DNA from: Microbacterium sp. nov. GSS16 | Lineage (GTDB): Bacteria; Actinomycetota; Actinomycetes; Actinomycetales; Microbacteriaceae | Length of the DNA: 64,000 bases | Direction of reading: 5' to 3' | Assembly: GCF_028198145.1 (NCBI RefSeq) | Contig: NZ_CP116338.1 | Span: 1,736,001 to 1,800,000 of the forward strand | Part shown: positions 22,996 to 31,908 of the stretch, in pieces | Position numbering within the stretch: position 1 is the stretch's first letter | How the letters are laid out: every line of letters begins with the position of its first letter | Translations under genes and position numbers: made by a program | The notes under the pieces: model-generated | What the model was told of the DNA's origin: nothing | The model's database searches: none | The model's input: only the letters and a program-made list of their open reading frames with translations

Positions 22996-23763
22996 TCAGC
23001 GGGCGCCGCCGCGCAGGACGGCCTGCTTGACCTCGGCGATCGCCTTGGTGACCTCGATGCCACGGGGGCACGCCTCGGTGCAGTTGAAGGTCGTGCGGCA
23101 GCGCCACACGCCCTCCTTGTCGTTGAGGATGTCGAGGCGCACGTCGCCTGCGTCGTCACGCGAGTCGAAGATGAAACGGTGCGCGTTCACGATCGCGGCC
23201 GGGCCGAAGTACTGCCCGTCGGTCCAGAAGATCGGGCACGACGAGGTGCACGCCGCGCACAGGATGCACTTGGTGGTGTCGTCGAAGATCGCCCGGTCGG
23301 TGATCGACTGCACGCGCTCCTTGCCCTTCTCGGGAGTGGAGTTCGCGATGAGGAAGGGCTGCACCTCGCGGTAGGACGCGAAGAACGGCTCCATGTCGAC
23401 GATGAGGTCCTTCTCGAGCGGCAGGCCCTTGATGGCCTCGACGTAGATCGGCTTCGAGATGTCGAGGTCCTTGATCAGCGTCTTGCAGGCAAGGCGGTTG
23501 CGTCCGTTGATGCGCATGGCATCCGAGCCGCAGATCCCGTGGGCGCACGAACGGCGGAACGACAGCGAGCCGTCGACCTCCCACTTGATCTTGTGCAGCG
23601 CGTCGAGCACGCGGTCGGTCGCGTACAGCTCGACGTCGTAGTCGACCCAGCGCGGCTCCTCATCGACCTCGGGGTCGAAGCGGCGGATGTTGAAGGTGAC
23701 CAGGAAGGACTGCACTCCCGAGTCGTTCGCGGCGTCAGCGGGTGCCTCTACGACATCGGTCAT
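22996..23763 (-). CDS. sdhB: Succinate dehydrogenase iron-sulfur subunit
   Basis: A 255-residue subunit carrying three Fe-S clusters between SdhA and the membrane anchor. The 2Fe-2S ligands lie in SCAHGICGSDAM and later NRLACKT. The 4Fe-4S/3Fe-4S ligands are in CILCAACTSSCP and CRTTFNCTEACPRGI. It follows sdhA by 2 nt at the end of sdhCDAB. Length and motifs are typical. Confidence 0.95.
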   Translation of the reverse strand: MTDVVEAPADAANDSGVQSFLVTFNIRRFDPEVDEEPRWVDYDVELYATDRVLDALHKIKWEVDGSLSFRRSCAHGICGSDAMRINGRNRLACKTLIKDLDISKPIYVEAIKGLPLEKDLIVDMEPFFASYREVQPFLIANSTPEKGKERVQSITDRAIFDDTTKCILCAACTSSCPIFWTDGQYFGPAAIVNAHRFIFDSRDDAGDVRLDILNDKEGVWRCRTTFNCTEACPRGIEVTKAIAEVKQAVLRGGAR

Positions 23764-23765
23764 GA

Positions 23766-25571
23766 TCAGTACTTCCTCTCCATGGGCTGGTAGTTCGTGA
23801 CGACCACGGGCTTCCAGTCCAGCTTGATGTGGTCGGAGGCGTCGGACGAGTGCGCATCGCCGACAAGATAGGCCATCGTGTGCTTCATGAAGTTCTCGTC
23901 ATCGCGCTTCGGGAAGTCGTCGCGCATGTGACCGCCACGGCTCTCCTTGCGGTTGCGTGCGGCGTAGACGACGACCTCGGCGATGTCGAGCAGGAAGCCC
24001 AGCTCGACGGCCTCGAGCAGATCGGTGTTGAACCTCTTGCCCTTGTCGTCGACGTGGATGTTCTTGTAGCGCTCGCGCAGCTCCTCGATCACGCCGAGCA
24101 CGTGGGTCAGCGACTCCTCGGTGCGGAACACCTGGGCGCCCTTGTCCATCTCGTCCTGCAGCTTCTTGCGCAGCACGGCGATGCGCTCGGTGCCCTGGTT
24201 GTTGCGCAGACCCTCGACCATGTCCTTCACGAACCCGGCCGGGTTCTCGGGCAGCGGCACGAAGTCGGCCGTCTTGACGTACTCGACGGCGTTGCGTCCG
24301 GCGCGCTTGCCGAACACGTTGATGTCGAGCAGCGAGTTGGTGCCAAGGCGGTTCGAGCCGTGCACCGAGACGCACGCGCACTCGCCGGCGGCGTAGAGCC
24401 CCGGCACGACGGTTGAGTTGTCGGCGAGCACCTCGGCGTCGTTGTTGGTCGGGATGCCGCCCATCGCGTAGTGCGCGGTCGGCATCACGGGCACCGGCTC
24501 GACGACGGGGTCGACACCCAGGTAGGTGCGCGCGAACTCGGTGATGTCGGGCAGCTTGGTCTCGAGCACCTCGGCACCCAGGTGCGTGCAGTCCAGCAGC
24601 ACGTAGTCCTTGTGCGGACCGGCACCGCGGCCGTCGAGAACCTCCTGCACCATGCTGCGCGCGACGATGTCGCGGGGAGCGAGGTCCTTGATGGTGGGGG
24701 CGTAGCGCTCCATGAAGCGCTCACCCGAGGCGTTGCGCAGGATGGCGCCCTCGCCGCGGGCGCCCTCGGTGAGGAGGATGCCGAGACCGGCCAGACCCGT
24801 CGGGTGGAACTGGAAGAACTCGAGGTCTTCCAGAGGCAGCCCCTTGCGCCAGACGATGCCGACGCCGTCGCCGGTCAGGGTGTGCGCGTTCGAGGTGGTC
24901 TTGAAGATCTTTCCGAAGCCGCCGGTAGCGAAGATGACGGCCTTGGACTGGAAGACGTGCAGGTCGCCGGTGGCGAGGTCGTACGCGACGACGCCCGCGA
25001 CCTGCGTGGCGCCGGCCGCGTCCTTCACGGTGATCAGGTCGAGCACGTAGAACTCGTTGAAGAAGTTGATGCCGAGCTTGACGCAGTTCTGGAACAGCGT
25101 CTGCAGGATCATGTGACCGGTGCGGTCGGCCGCGTAGCAGGCGCGGCGGACGGGGGTCTTCCCATGCTCGGCGGTGTGACCGCCGAAGCGCCGCTGATCG
25201 ATCTTGCCGTCCGGCGTGCGGTTGAACGGCAGACCCATGTTCTCGAGGTCGATGACCGCGTCGATGGCCTCCTTGGCGAGGATCTCCGCCGCATCCTGAT
25301 CGACGAGGTAGTCACCGCCCTTGACCGTGTCGTAGGTGTGCCACTCCCAGTTGTCGTCCTCGACGTTCGCGAGGGCCGCTGCCATGCCGCCCTGCGCCGC
25401 ACCGGTGTGCGATCGCGTGGGGTACAGCTTCGTTATCACCGCGGTCTTCGCACCGGGCCCGGCCTCGATGGCCGCGCGCATCCCGGCGCCGCCGGCGCCC
25501 ACGATGACGATGTCGAACTGGTGGTAGTGCACGCCGTCGCGCACGACGGAGTCAGAGGTCTGCGTAGTCAA
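23766..25571 (-). CDS. sdhA: Succinate dehydrogenase flavoprotein subunit
   Basis: A 601-residue subunit oxidising succinate to fumarate. It shows the FAD motif [28 protein letters not shown] with the His for covalent [13 protein letters not shown], and [21 protein letters not shown]. The frame begins at a TTG (25571-25569) with GAAGAAGG about 7 nt upstream. The next in-frame GTG candidates fall after conserved N-terminal residues, so TTG is the likely start and may limit its translation. It follows sdhD by 17 nt. Confidence 0.93.
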   Translation of the reverse strand: MTTQTSDSVVRDGVHYHQFDIVIVGAGGAGMRAAIEAGPGAKTAVITKLYPTRSHTGAAQGGMAAALANVEDDNWEWHTYDTVKGGDYLVDQDAAEILAKEAIDAVIDLENMGLPFNRTPDGKIDQRRFGGHTAEHGKTPVRRACYAADRTGHMILQTLFQNCVKLGINFFNEFYVLDLITVKDAAGATQVAGVVAYDLATGDLHVFQSKAVIFATGGFGKIFKTTSNAHTLTGDGVGIVWRKGLPLEDLEFFQFHPTGLAGLGILLTEGARGEGAILRNASGERFMERYAPTIKDLAPRDIVARSMVQEVLDGRGAGPHKDYVLLDCTHLGAEVLETKLPDITEFARTYLGVDPVVEPVPVMPTAHYAMGGIPTNNDAEVLADNSTVVPGLYAAGECACVSVHGSNRLGTNSLLDINVFGKRAGRNAVEYVKTADFVPLPENPAGFVKDMVEGLRNNQGTERIAVLRKKLQDEMDKGAQVFRTEESLTHVLGVIEELRERYKNIHVDDKGKRFNTDLLEAVELGFLLDIAEVVVYAARNRKESRGGHMRDDFPKRDDENFMKHTMAYLVGDAHSSDASDHIKLDWKPVVVTNYQPMERKY

Positions 25572-25588
25572 TGATCTGCCTTCTTCGC

Positions 25589-26029
25589 TTACTTGCCCAG
25601 TGCCTGGCAGGTCTCCCACATCGCGCCGTCTTCGAAGACGCCCGCGCAGGGGTCGAACGTGAACACCACGAGGGTGCCGAGGATGATGAGGAGCGCCGCC
25701 GCCAGGCCTAGCGCCCAGACGAGAGCCTTGCGGACCTTCTCGTGGGTGACGTAGTCGTTGACGATCGTGCGCATGCCGTTGGAGCCGTGGATCAGTGCGA
25801 GCCACAGCATCAGCACGTCCCACCACTGCCAGAACGGGGTGGCGTACTTGCCGGCGACGAAGCCGAAGTCCACCGCGTGGATGCCGTCGCCGACCATCAG
25901 GTTCACGAACAGGTGGCCGAAGATCAGCACGATGAGCACCACGCCCGAGCCGCGCATGAACAGCCAGCCCCACTTCTCGAGGTTGACGCCCCGCTGGCGG
26001 CGGGCAGGTGCGATGGTCTGCGCGGACAT
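25589..26029 (-). CDS. sdhD: Succinate dehydrogenase membrane anchor subunit D
   Basis: A 146-residue protein with three membrane helices after a basic N-terminus. [22 protein letters not shown] holds the conserved His region for heme b, and [19 protein letters not shown] the second. The ATG overlaps the sdhC stop by one nucleotide. It ends with a Cys-containing periplasmic tail ([22 protein letters not shown] split by the last turn). Confidence 0.88.
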   Translation of the reverse strand: MSAQTIAPARRQRGVNLEKWGWLFMRGSGVVLIVLIFGHLFVNLMVGDGIHAVDFGFVAGKYATPFWQWWDVLMLWLALIHGSNGMRTIVNDYVTHEKVRKALVWALGLAAALLIILGTLVVFTFDPCAGVFEDGAMWETCQALGK

Positions 26030-26463
26030 CAGTTGCCCCCTCCGAATCCGGCGAACGCGAGGGCGAGGTGACGGGGCACGAAGCCCGCCATGACCACGGC
26101 CCACAGTCCGATGACGATCCAGAACAGCTGGCGCTGGTACTTCGCGCCCTTCGACCAGAAGTCGACCACGATGATGCGCAGGCCGTTGAACGCGTGGAAA
26201 GCGATGCCGGCGACCAGCACCACCTCGCCGAAGGCCATGATCGGGTTCTTGTACTGGCCGATCACCGCGTCGTACGCCTCGGGGGAGACGCGGATGAGCG
26301 ACGTGTCGAGGACGTGCACCAGAAGGAAGAAGAAGATCGCGACGCCGGTGATGCGGTGCAGCACCCACGACCACATGCCTTCGCGGCCCCGATACAGTGT
26401 GCCGCGCGGAGACCTCGATGTGGTCTCCGAAACCGACGGTGTCAAGCGTGTGCTCGTGGACAC
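26029..26463 (-). CDS. sdhC: Succinate dehydrogenase cytochrome b subunit C
   Basis: A 144-residue anchor with three membrane helices. It shows the family segment [20 protein letters not shown] and HVLDTSL, with a heme-binding His, then [18 protein letters not shown] at 26463 is preceded by GGGAGG with a 5-nt spacer, better supported than an in-frame ATG further upstream. It is the first gene of sdhCDAB. The promoter lies in the 143-bp region shared with the divergent manC. Confidence 0.9.
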   Translation of the reverse strand: MSTSTRLTPSVSETTSRSPRGTLYRGREGMWSWVLHRITGVAIFFFLLVHVLDTSLIRVSPEAYDAVIGQYKNPIMAFGEVVLVAGIAFHAFNGLRIIVVDFWSKGAKYQRQLFWIVIGLWAVVMAGFVPRHLALAFAGFGGGN

Positions 26464-26565
26464 GTCGTCCTCCCTGATCGATGAGACGTCGTGCATGCAT
26501 CCGGGCACGCCCGACCGTATCCATCCTATTCCCGTCCGGACGGGCGGGGCGACGAAGGCGACCCT

Positions 26566-26596
26566 TATCCGCTCGGCGCGTCCGCGCTTGCGGATA
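26566..26596. promoter_or_regulatory. Inverted repeat in the sdhC/manC divergent region
   Basis: TATCCGC (26566-26572) and GCGGATA (26590-26596) are separated by 17 bp. The right arm overlaps the manC -10 box, so a protein bound here could control manC and perhaps sdhC. Confidence 0.35.
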
Positions 26597-26600
26597 GGTT
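26595..26600 (+). promoter_or_regulatory. -10 box TAGGTT of manC
   Basis: It ends 6 nt before ATG 26607; there is no Shine-Dalgarno site between. Confidence 0.45.
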
Positions 26601-26606
26601 TGTGCC

Positions 26607-27719
26607 ATGGCGCGAATCGACGACTTCTACGCTGTGATCCCGGCCGGCGGCATCGGCAGCAGGCTGTGGCCGCTGTCGCGGGCGGACGCCCCGAAGTTCC
26701 TGCACGATCTCACCGGCTCCGGGCACTCGCTGCTGCGCGACACCTGGGATCGTCTCGAGCCGCTCGCCGGAGCCGACCGCATCGCCGTGGTCACCGGACG
26801 CGCGCACCGCGCCGCCGTCGAGGCGCAGCTGCCCGGCATCCCCGACGCCAACGTCTTCCTCGAATCCGAACCCCGCGAGTCGGCGGCGGCGATCGGACTC
26901 GCCGCCGCGATCCTGCACCGTCGCGACCCCGACGTGATCATCGGCTCGTTCAGCGCCGACCATGTGATCCGCGGCACGCGCGTGTTCGAGTTCGCCGTGC
27001 GCGATGCCGTCGAGGTGGCGCGCGAGGGCTACATCTGCACGATCGGGATCAGCCCCACCGAGCCCGCCATCGGCTTCGGATACATCAGGAAGGGGGAGGA
27101 GCTCGTCGTCGAGGGCGCCCGCGAGGCGGCCCTCGTCGAGCGCTTCGTCGAGAAGCCCGACCTCGAGACGGCGAAGGCCTACGTCGCCGACCGCGAGCAC
27201 CTCTGGAACGCCGGGATGTTCATCGCCAAGGCGAGCGTGCTGCTCGACGAGCTGCGCCTCAACGAACCCGAGCTGCACGCCGGGCTGATGGAGCTTGCCG
27301 AGGCATGGGACGACCGCGATCGACGCGGTCCCGCGGTCGACCGCATCTGGCCGAAGCTGAAGAAGATCGCCATCGACTACGCCGTGGCGGAGCCCGCCGC
27401 CGAGCGCGGACGCCTCGCGGTCGTGCCCGGTCACTTCGACTGGGACGACGTGGGCGACTTCGCATCCTTGACGAAGCTCATCACCAACGGCCGCAAGAAC
27501 GATCTCGCCGTGCTCGGCCCGAGGGCCCGCGTGCTCTCGGATGCCGCCAGTGGCATCCTCGTGTCGCAGACCTCGAGGGTGATCAGCCTGGTCGGAGTGC
27601 AGGACATCGTGGTCGTCGACACCGACGATGCGCTGCTGGTGACCACGGTCGAGCACGCCCAGCGGGTCAAGGGCGTCGTCGAGTCGCTGAAGCTCACCGG
27701 CCGCGGCGACGTGCTCTGA
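26607..27719 (+). CDS. manC: Mannose-1-phosphate guanylyltransferase
   Basis: A 370-residue nucleotidyltransferase making GDP-mannose from GTP and mannose 1-phosphate, for glycolipids and glycans. It shows IPAGGIGSRLWPLSRADAPK at residues 11-30, SADHVIRGT, FVEKP and HFDWDDVGDFASL. It is monofunctional, without the C-terminal isomerase domain of larger ManC/AlgA proteins. A phosphomannomutase-like enzyme at 38385 could supply the substrate. It is a single gene with its own leaderless-type promoter. Confidence 0.9.
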   Translation: MARIDDFYAVIPAGGIGSRLWPLSRADAPKFLHDLTGSGHSLLRDTWDRLEPLAGADRIAVVTGRAHRAAVEAQLPGIPDANVFLESEPRESAAAIGLAAAILHRRDPDVIIGSFSADHVIRGTRVFEFAVRDAVEVAREGYICTIGISPTEPAIGFGYIRKGEELVVEGAREAALVERFVEKPDLETAKAYVADREHLWNAGMFIAKASVLLDELRLNEPELHAGLMELAEAWDDRDRRGPAVDRIWPKLKKIAIDYAVAEPAAERGRLAVVPGHFDWDDVGDFASLTKLITNGRKNDLAVLGPRARVLSDAASGILVSQTSRVISLVGVQDIVVVDTDDALLVTTVEHAQRVKGVVESLKLTGRGDVL

Positions 27720-27875
27720 GGCCAGCTGTCGGGCATGTCCAACCCCGCATGGCGGCCATCATTGCGGATTTGTAACCTTTCGCCGGCACGTCCGGGGCGC
27801 GCGTGCAGGAAGCACGTAACACTGGGTAACCTCGATCGATCCGCGATGTCCGCGGAGATCACCCGGGAGGCATGA

Positions 27876-28961
27876 GTGTCCATCTCCATCACCAAGAAGC
27901 TGCTCGGCGCCACCGTCGCCGCCGGCGTCGTCCTGAGCCTCGCCGCGTGCGGCCAGGCTCCCGCAGACAAGCCGGGAGCGAGCGGCGGCAACGGCGACAA
28001 GTCCGACTTCTCCGCGTGCATCGTCTCGGATGCCGGCGGGTTCGACGACAAGTCCTTCAACCAGCTGTCCTACGAGGGCACCAAGAAGGCCGCCGACGAG
28101 CTCGGCGCCACGTTCCGCGAGGCCGAGTCGAACGCCGAGACCGAGTACGCGCCGAACATCGACAACATGGTCTCCGAGGGCTGCAACGCCATCGTCGCCG
28201 TGGGCTTCGCGCTGTCGCAGGCCACGGTCGACGCCGCCGAGGCGAACGCCGAGACGGACTTCATCCTCGTCGACGACGCCGGCGGCGACAACAAGCCCGA
28301 CAACGTCAAGCCGCTGCTGTACAACACGGCTGAGGCGGCCTTCCTCGCCGGCTACATGTCGGCCGGCTACTCCAAGACCGGCAAGGTGGGCACGTTCGGC
28401 GGCATGGAGTTCCCGACCGTGACGATCTTCATGGACGGCTTCAAGCAGGGCGTCGACCACTACAACGAGCAGAACGGCGCATCGGTCGCCGTGGTCGGCT
28501 GGGACGGCAAGACCGGATCGTTCACCGGTGGCTTCGAGGCCAACCAGAGCGCCAAGACGGTCGCGAAGAACATCATCGACCAGGGCGTCGACGTGCTCTT
28601 CCCGGTCGGCGGTCCGATCTACCAGTCGGGCCTGCAGGCGATCAAGGACTCGGGCAAGGACATCGCGCTGATCGGCGCGGACGCCGACCTGTTCGAGACC
28701 GACCCGACCACCGCCGACTTCGTGCTCACCTCGGTGCTCAAGGCGATGGACCTGTCGACCTACGAGGCCGTGATGTCCAGCGCAGAGGGCGACTTCGACG
28801 GCGAGGCGTACATCGGCACCCTCGAGAACGAGGGCGTCGGCATCGCGCCGCTGCACGAGTTCGAGAGCAAGGTCGACGCCGAGCTGGTGAAGAAGGTCGA
28901 CGAGATCAAGCAGGAGATCATCGACGGCTCCATCACCGTCACCTCCTACCTCGACAACTAA
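27876..28961 (+). CDS. BmpA/PnrA-type nucleoside-binding lipoprotein
   Basis: A 361-residue Bmp-family periplasmic-type binding protein, lipid-anchored (LAAC, Cys about 25). It includes DAGGFDDKSFNQLSYEG, characteristic of PnrA/BmpA purine-nucleoside receptors, and FGGMEFPTVTIFMDGF. GTG 27876 follows GGGAGG by 5 nt. It heads the nucleoside operon. In the 156-bp upstream gap I see two GTAACCT words (near 27770 and 27825) that could be promoter elements. A strong hairpin after it probably raises its level above that of the transporter core. Confidence 0.88.
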   Translation: MSISITKKLLGATVAAGVVLSLAACGQAPADKPGASGGNGDKSDFSACIVSDAGGFDDKSFNQLSYEGTKKAADELGATFREAESNAETEYAPNIDNMVSEGCNAIVAVGFALSQATVDAAEANAETDFILVDDAGGDNKPDNVKPLLYNTAEAAFLAGYMSAGYSKTGKVGTFGGMEFPTVTIFMDGFKQGVDHYNEQNGASVAVVGWDGKTGSFTGGFEANQSAKTVAKNIIDQGVDVLFPVGGPIYQSGLQAIKDSGKDIALIGADADLFETDPTTADFVLTSVLKAMDLSTYEAVMSSAEGDFDGEAYIGTLENEGVGIAPLHEFESKVDAELVKKVDEIKQEIIDGSITVTSYLDN

Positions 28962-28971
28962 GAGGAATCGA

Positions 28972-29004
28972 ATCGGGGAGGCCGGTCGTGCCGGCCTCCC
29001 CGAT
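28972..29004. terminator. Strong hairpin between binding-protein and ATPase genes
   Basis: ATCGGGGAGGCCGG (28972-28985) and CCGGCCTCCCCGAT (28991-29004) form a perfect 14-bp stem with a TCGTG loop. No U-tract follows. The position matches the metQ/metN hairpin. Confidence 0.75.
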
Positions 29005-29047
29005 GTCGTCTGCCCGGGCGATCCCCGGCGCGATGACACGTCACGAA

Positions 29048-29053
29048 TAGGAT
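29048..29053 (+). promoter_or_regulatory. -10 box TAGGAT of the nucleoside ABC ATPase gene
   Basis: It ends 6 nt before ATG 29060, suggesting an internal promoter that transcribes the operon core separately from the binding-protein gene. Confidence 0.45.
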
Positions 29054-29059
29054 CGACAC

Positions 29060-30616
29060 ATGAAGCTCGAGCTGCGCGGCATAACGAAGAGGTTCGGCGC
29101 ACTGACGGCCAACGACCACATCGATCTCGAGGTGCAGGCGGGCGAGATCCACTGCCTCCTCGGCGAGAACGGCGCCGGCAAGTCCACGCTGATGAACGTG
29201 CTGTACGGCCTGTACCAGGCCGACGAGGGGCAGATCCTCCTCGACGGGCGCGTGCAGCGGTTCTCCGGGCCCGGAGACGCGATGGCCGCCGGGATCGGCA
29301 TGGTGCACCAGCACTTCATGCTCATCCCCGTCTTCACCGTCGCCGAGAATGTCATGCTCGGTCATGAGCAGACGACGTTCGGCGGCCGTCTCGATCTCGC
29401 GGCCGCCCGCGCGAAGGTGCGTGAGATCTCCGACCGCTTCGGCTTCGACGTCGACCCCGACGCGCTCGTCGACGACCTGCCGGTCGGCGTCCAGCAGCGC
29501 GTGGAGATCATCAAGGCGCTCTCGCGCGAGGCCCGCGTGCTCGTCTTCGACGAGCCGACCGCCGTGCTCACTCCGCAGGAGACCGACGAGCTGATGGCCA
29601 CCATGCGCCAGCTCAAGGAGCGCGGCACGTCTATCGTCTTCATCACCCACAAGCTCCGCGAGGTGCGCGAGGTCGCCGACCGCATCACCGTCATCCGCCT
29701 CGGCAAGGTGGTCGGCGAGGCGTCGCCGACCGCGTCCAACGCGGAGCTCGCCTCGCTGATGGTCGGCCGTGCGGTCGAGCTCACCGTGCACAAGGACGCC
29801 CCGAAGCACACCGATCACGCACTGGTCGTCGAGAACCTCACCGTCAACGATGCCCTGGGCGCCGTGCTCGTCGACGACGTCTCCTTCACGGTCCGCGGCG
29901 GCGAGGTGCTGGCCATCGCCGGCGTGCAGGGCAACGGCCAGACCGAGCTCACCGAGGCTCTGCTCGGTCTGCAGGAGCGCGTGCAGGGCAGCATCCGTCT
30001 GAACGGCGAGCAGCTGCGCGGGCGCAGTGTGCGCCACATCCTGGATGCCGGCGTCGGGTTCGTTCCCGAGGACCGGGGCGTCGACGGGCTCGTGAAGGAG
30101 TTCTCGATCGCGGAGAACCTCATGCTCGACCGATCCAACGGCGCGCCCTTCGTCAGGAACGGCGCACTCCAGCTGCGCCGTCTGACGGAATTCGCCAAGG
30201 AGAAGATCGCGGAGTTCGACATCCGCACGCAGGGCCCCGCGCAGGCAGCCGGCCGGCTCTCCGGCGGCAACCAGCAGAAGGTGGTGCTCGCGCGCGAGCT
30301 CAGCCGCGACCTGTCGCTGTTCGTCGCAGCCCAGCCCACCCGAGGCGTCGACGTGGGCTCGATCGAGTTCATCCACAAGCGCATCATCGAGACGCGCGAC
30401 TCCGGCGTTCCGGTGATCGTCATCTCCACGGAGCTCGACGAGGTCGCGGCCCTCGCCGATCGCATCCTCGTCATGTACCGGGGGCGCGTGGTCGGCATCG
30501 TCCCCGGTGACACCCCCCGCGACCAGCTGGGACTGATGATGGCCGGCGCCAGCGCGGAGGACGCGGCTCGCGAGGTCACCGTCGGCGCCACCCCGAGCGA
30601 AGGAGCGCAGGCATGA
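29060..30616 (+). CDS. Nucleoside ABC importer, double ATPase subunit
   Basis: A 518-residue protein with two fused ATPase domains, as in the RbsA/NupO-like family. The first half has Walker A GENGAGKST and Walker B VLVFDEPTAVLTP, with a weak signature (LPVGVQQR). The second has a degenerate Walker A GVQGNGQTEL, a full LSGGNQQK signature and no Walker B Glu (LFVAAQPTRGVDVG). This asymmetry is usual in the family. It precedes two permease genes, overlapping the first by ATGA. Confidence 0.9.
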   Translation: MKLELRGITKRFGALTANDHIDLEVQAGEIHCLLGENGAGKSTLMNVLYGLYQADEGQILLDGRVQRFSGPGDAMAAGIGMVHQHFMLIPVFTVAENVMLGHEQTTFGGRLDLAAARAKVREISDRFGFDVDPDALVDDLPVGVQQRVEIIKALSREARVLVFDEPTAVLTPQETDELMATMRQLKERGTSIVFITHKLREVREVADRITVIRLGKVVGEASPTASNAELASLMVGRAVELTVHKDAPKHTDHALVVENLTVNDALGAVLVDDVSFTVRGGEVLAIAGVQGNGQTELTEALLGLQERVQGSIRLNGEQLRGRSVRHILDAGVGFVPEDRGVDGLVKEFSIAENLMLDRSNGAPFVRNGALQLRRLTEFAKEKIAEFDIRTQGPAQAAGRLSGGNQQKVVLARELSRDLSLFVAAQPTRGVDVGSIEFIHKRIIETRDSGVPVIVISTELDEVAALADRILVMYRGRVVGIVPGDTPRDQLGLMMAGASAEDAAREVTVGATPSEGAQA

Positions 30617-31908
30617 CCGCCGCGCAGACGCAGATCCCCGACTCCGACAAGGCGATCCAGCCGCAGAAGCCGCAACGCCCGCAGCGCTGGCGCGCCGCGC
30701 TCATGCAGATCGCGACCGGCAGCGCCCTGACGACGGTGTTCGCGGTGGTCGCGGCCGTCATCGTCGGCTCGCTGATGATCGCCCTGACCGACCCTGACGT
30801 GCAGGCCGCGGCAGGCTATTTCTTCGCTGCGCCCGGCGACACGCTGACGGCGATCGGCCAGGCGGTCGGTGGCGCGTACTCGGCGCTGTTCCGCGGCTCC
30901 ATCTACAACTTCAACGCCGATTCCTTCGCGATCGGCATCCGCCCGCTCACCGAGACGCTGAAGTTCGCCACGCCGCTGATCGCCGCGGGCCTCGGCGTGG
31001 GACTGGCGTTCCGCGCAGGTCTGTTCAACATCGGCGGTCAGGGCCAGATGCTGATGGCGGCCGCGGCCGCCGGGTACGTGGCGACCGCGTGGGACCTGCC
31101 CTTCCCACTGCACCTGATCGTGGCTCTCGTGGCCGGCATCGTCGCCGGCGCGCTGTGGGCCGGAATCGCCGGGATCCTCAAGGCGCGCACAGGCGCGCAC
31201 GAGGTGATCACGACGATCATGCTGAACAACATCGCCGTCTACCTGCTCGCGTGGATGCTCGCCACCCAGGGGGTGCTGCAGGCTCCGGGCTCGAGCAACC
31301 CGAAGACCGCGCCGATGGCGGAGACCGCGGTCATGCCGCTGCTGCTCGGGCCCACGTACAAGCTGCACATCGGATTCCTGCTGGCGCTCGCGGCGGTCGC
31401 GGTCACCTGGTGGCTGCTGGAGCGCTCCGGCCTCGGGTTCCGGTTCCGTGCGGTGGGGGAGAACCCGGATGCCGCGCGCACGGCCGGCATCTCCGTCGGT
31501 CGCACTTACCTCAGCGTCATGCTCATCGCAGGCGCGCTGGTCGGCCTCGCCGGGGTCAGCCAGGTGCTCGGAACCGAGCCGAAGGGCTTCAGCGGCGGCA
31601 TCGACGCGGGCATCGGCTTCGACGCGATCACGGTCGCCCTGCTGGGGCGCTCGCGTCCGCTCGGCATCCTGTTCGCCGGCCTGCTGTTCGGCGCCTTCAA
31701 GACAGGCGGCTTCACCATGCAGGCGTCGCAGGGCGTGCCGATCGAGATCGTGCTCGTCGTGCAGTCGCTGATCGTGCTGTTCATCGCGGCGCCGCCGCTG
31801 GTTCGCGCCATGTTCGGCCTGCCGCAGCCGGGCCGCCCGAGTCGGCGTGAGCGGCGCGCCGCAGAGCGACGAGCGAAGCGCTCCGAGGGCAAGGAGGTGG
31901 CGGGATGA
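30613..31908 (+). CDS. Nucleoside ABC importer permease 1
   Basis: A 431-residue BPD_transp_2-type permease. After a hydrophilic N-terminus of about 40 residues there are some eight to nine hydrophobic segments, with the family segments GLFNIGGQGQMLMAA and GAHEVITTIMLNNIAVYLLAWML. The C-terminus is Arg-rich. It overlaps both flanking genes through ATGA junctions, so stoichiometric synthesis with the ATPase and permease 2 is likely. Confidence 0.9.
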   Translation: MTAAQTQIPDSDKAIQPQKPQRPQRWRAALMQIATGSALTTVFAVVAAVIVGSLMIALTDPDVQAAAGYFFAAPGDTLTAIGQAVGGAYSALFRGSIYNFNADSFAIGIRPLTETLKFATPLIAAGLGVGLAFRAGLFNIGGQGQMLMAAAAAGYVATAWDLPFPLHLIVALVAGIVAGALWAGIAGILKARTGAHEVITTIMLNNIAVYLLAWMLATQGVLQAPGSSNPKTAPMAETAVMPLLLGPTYKLHIGFLLALAAVAVTWWLLERSGLGFRFRAVGENPDAARTAGISVGRTYLSVMLIAGALVGLAGVSQVLGTEPKGFSGGIDAGIGFDAITVALLGRSRPLGILFAGLLFGAFKTGGFTMQASQGVPIEIVLVVQSLIVLFIAAPPLVRAMFGLPQPGRPSRRERRAAERRAKRSEGKEVAG

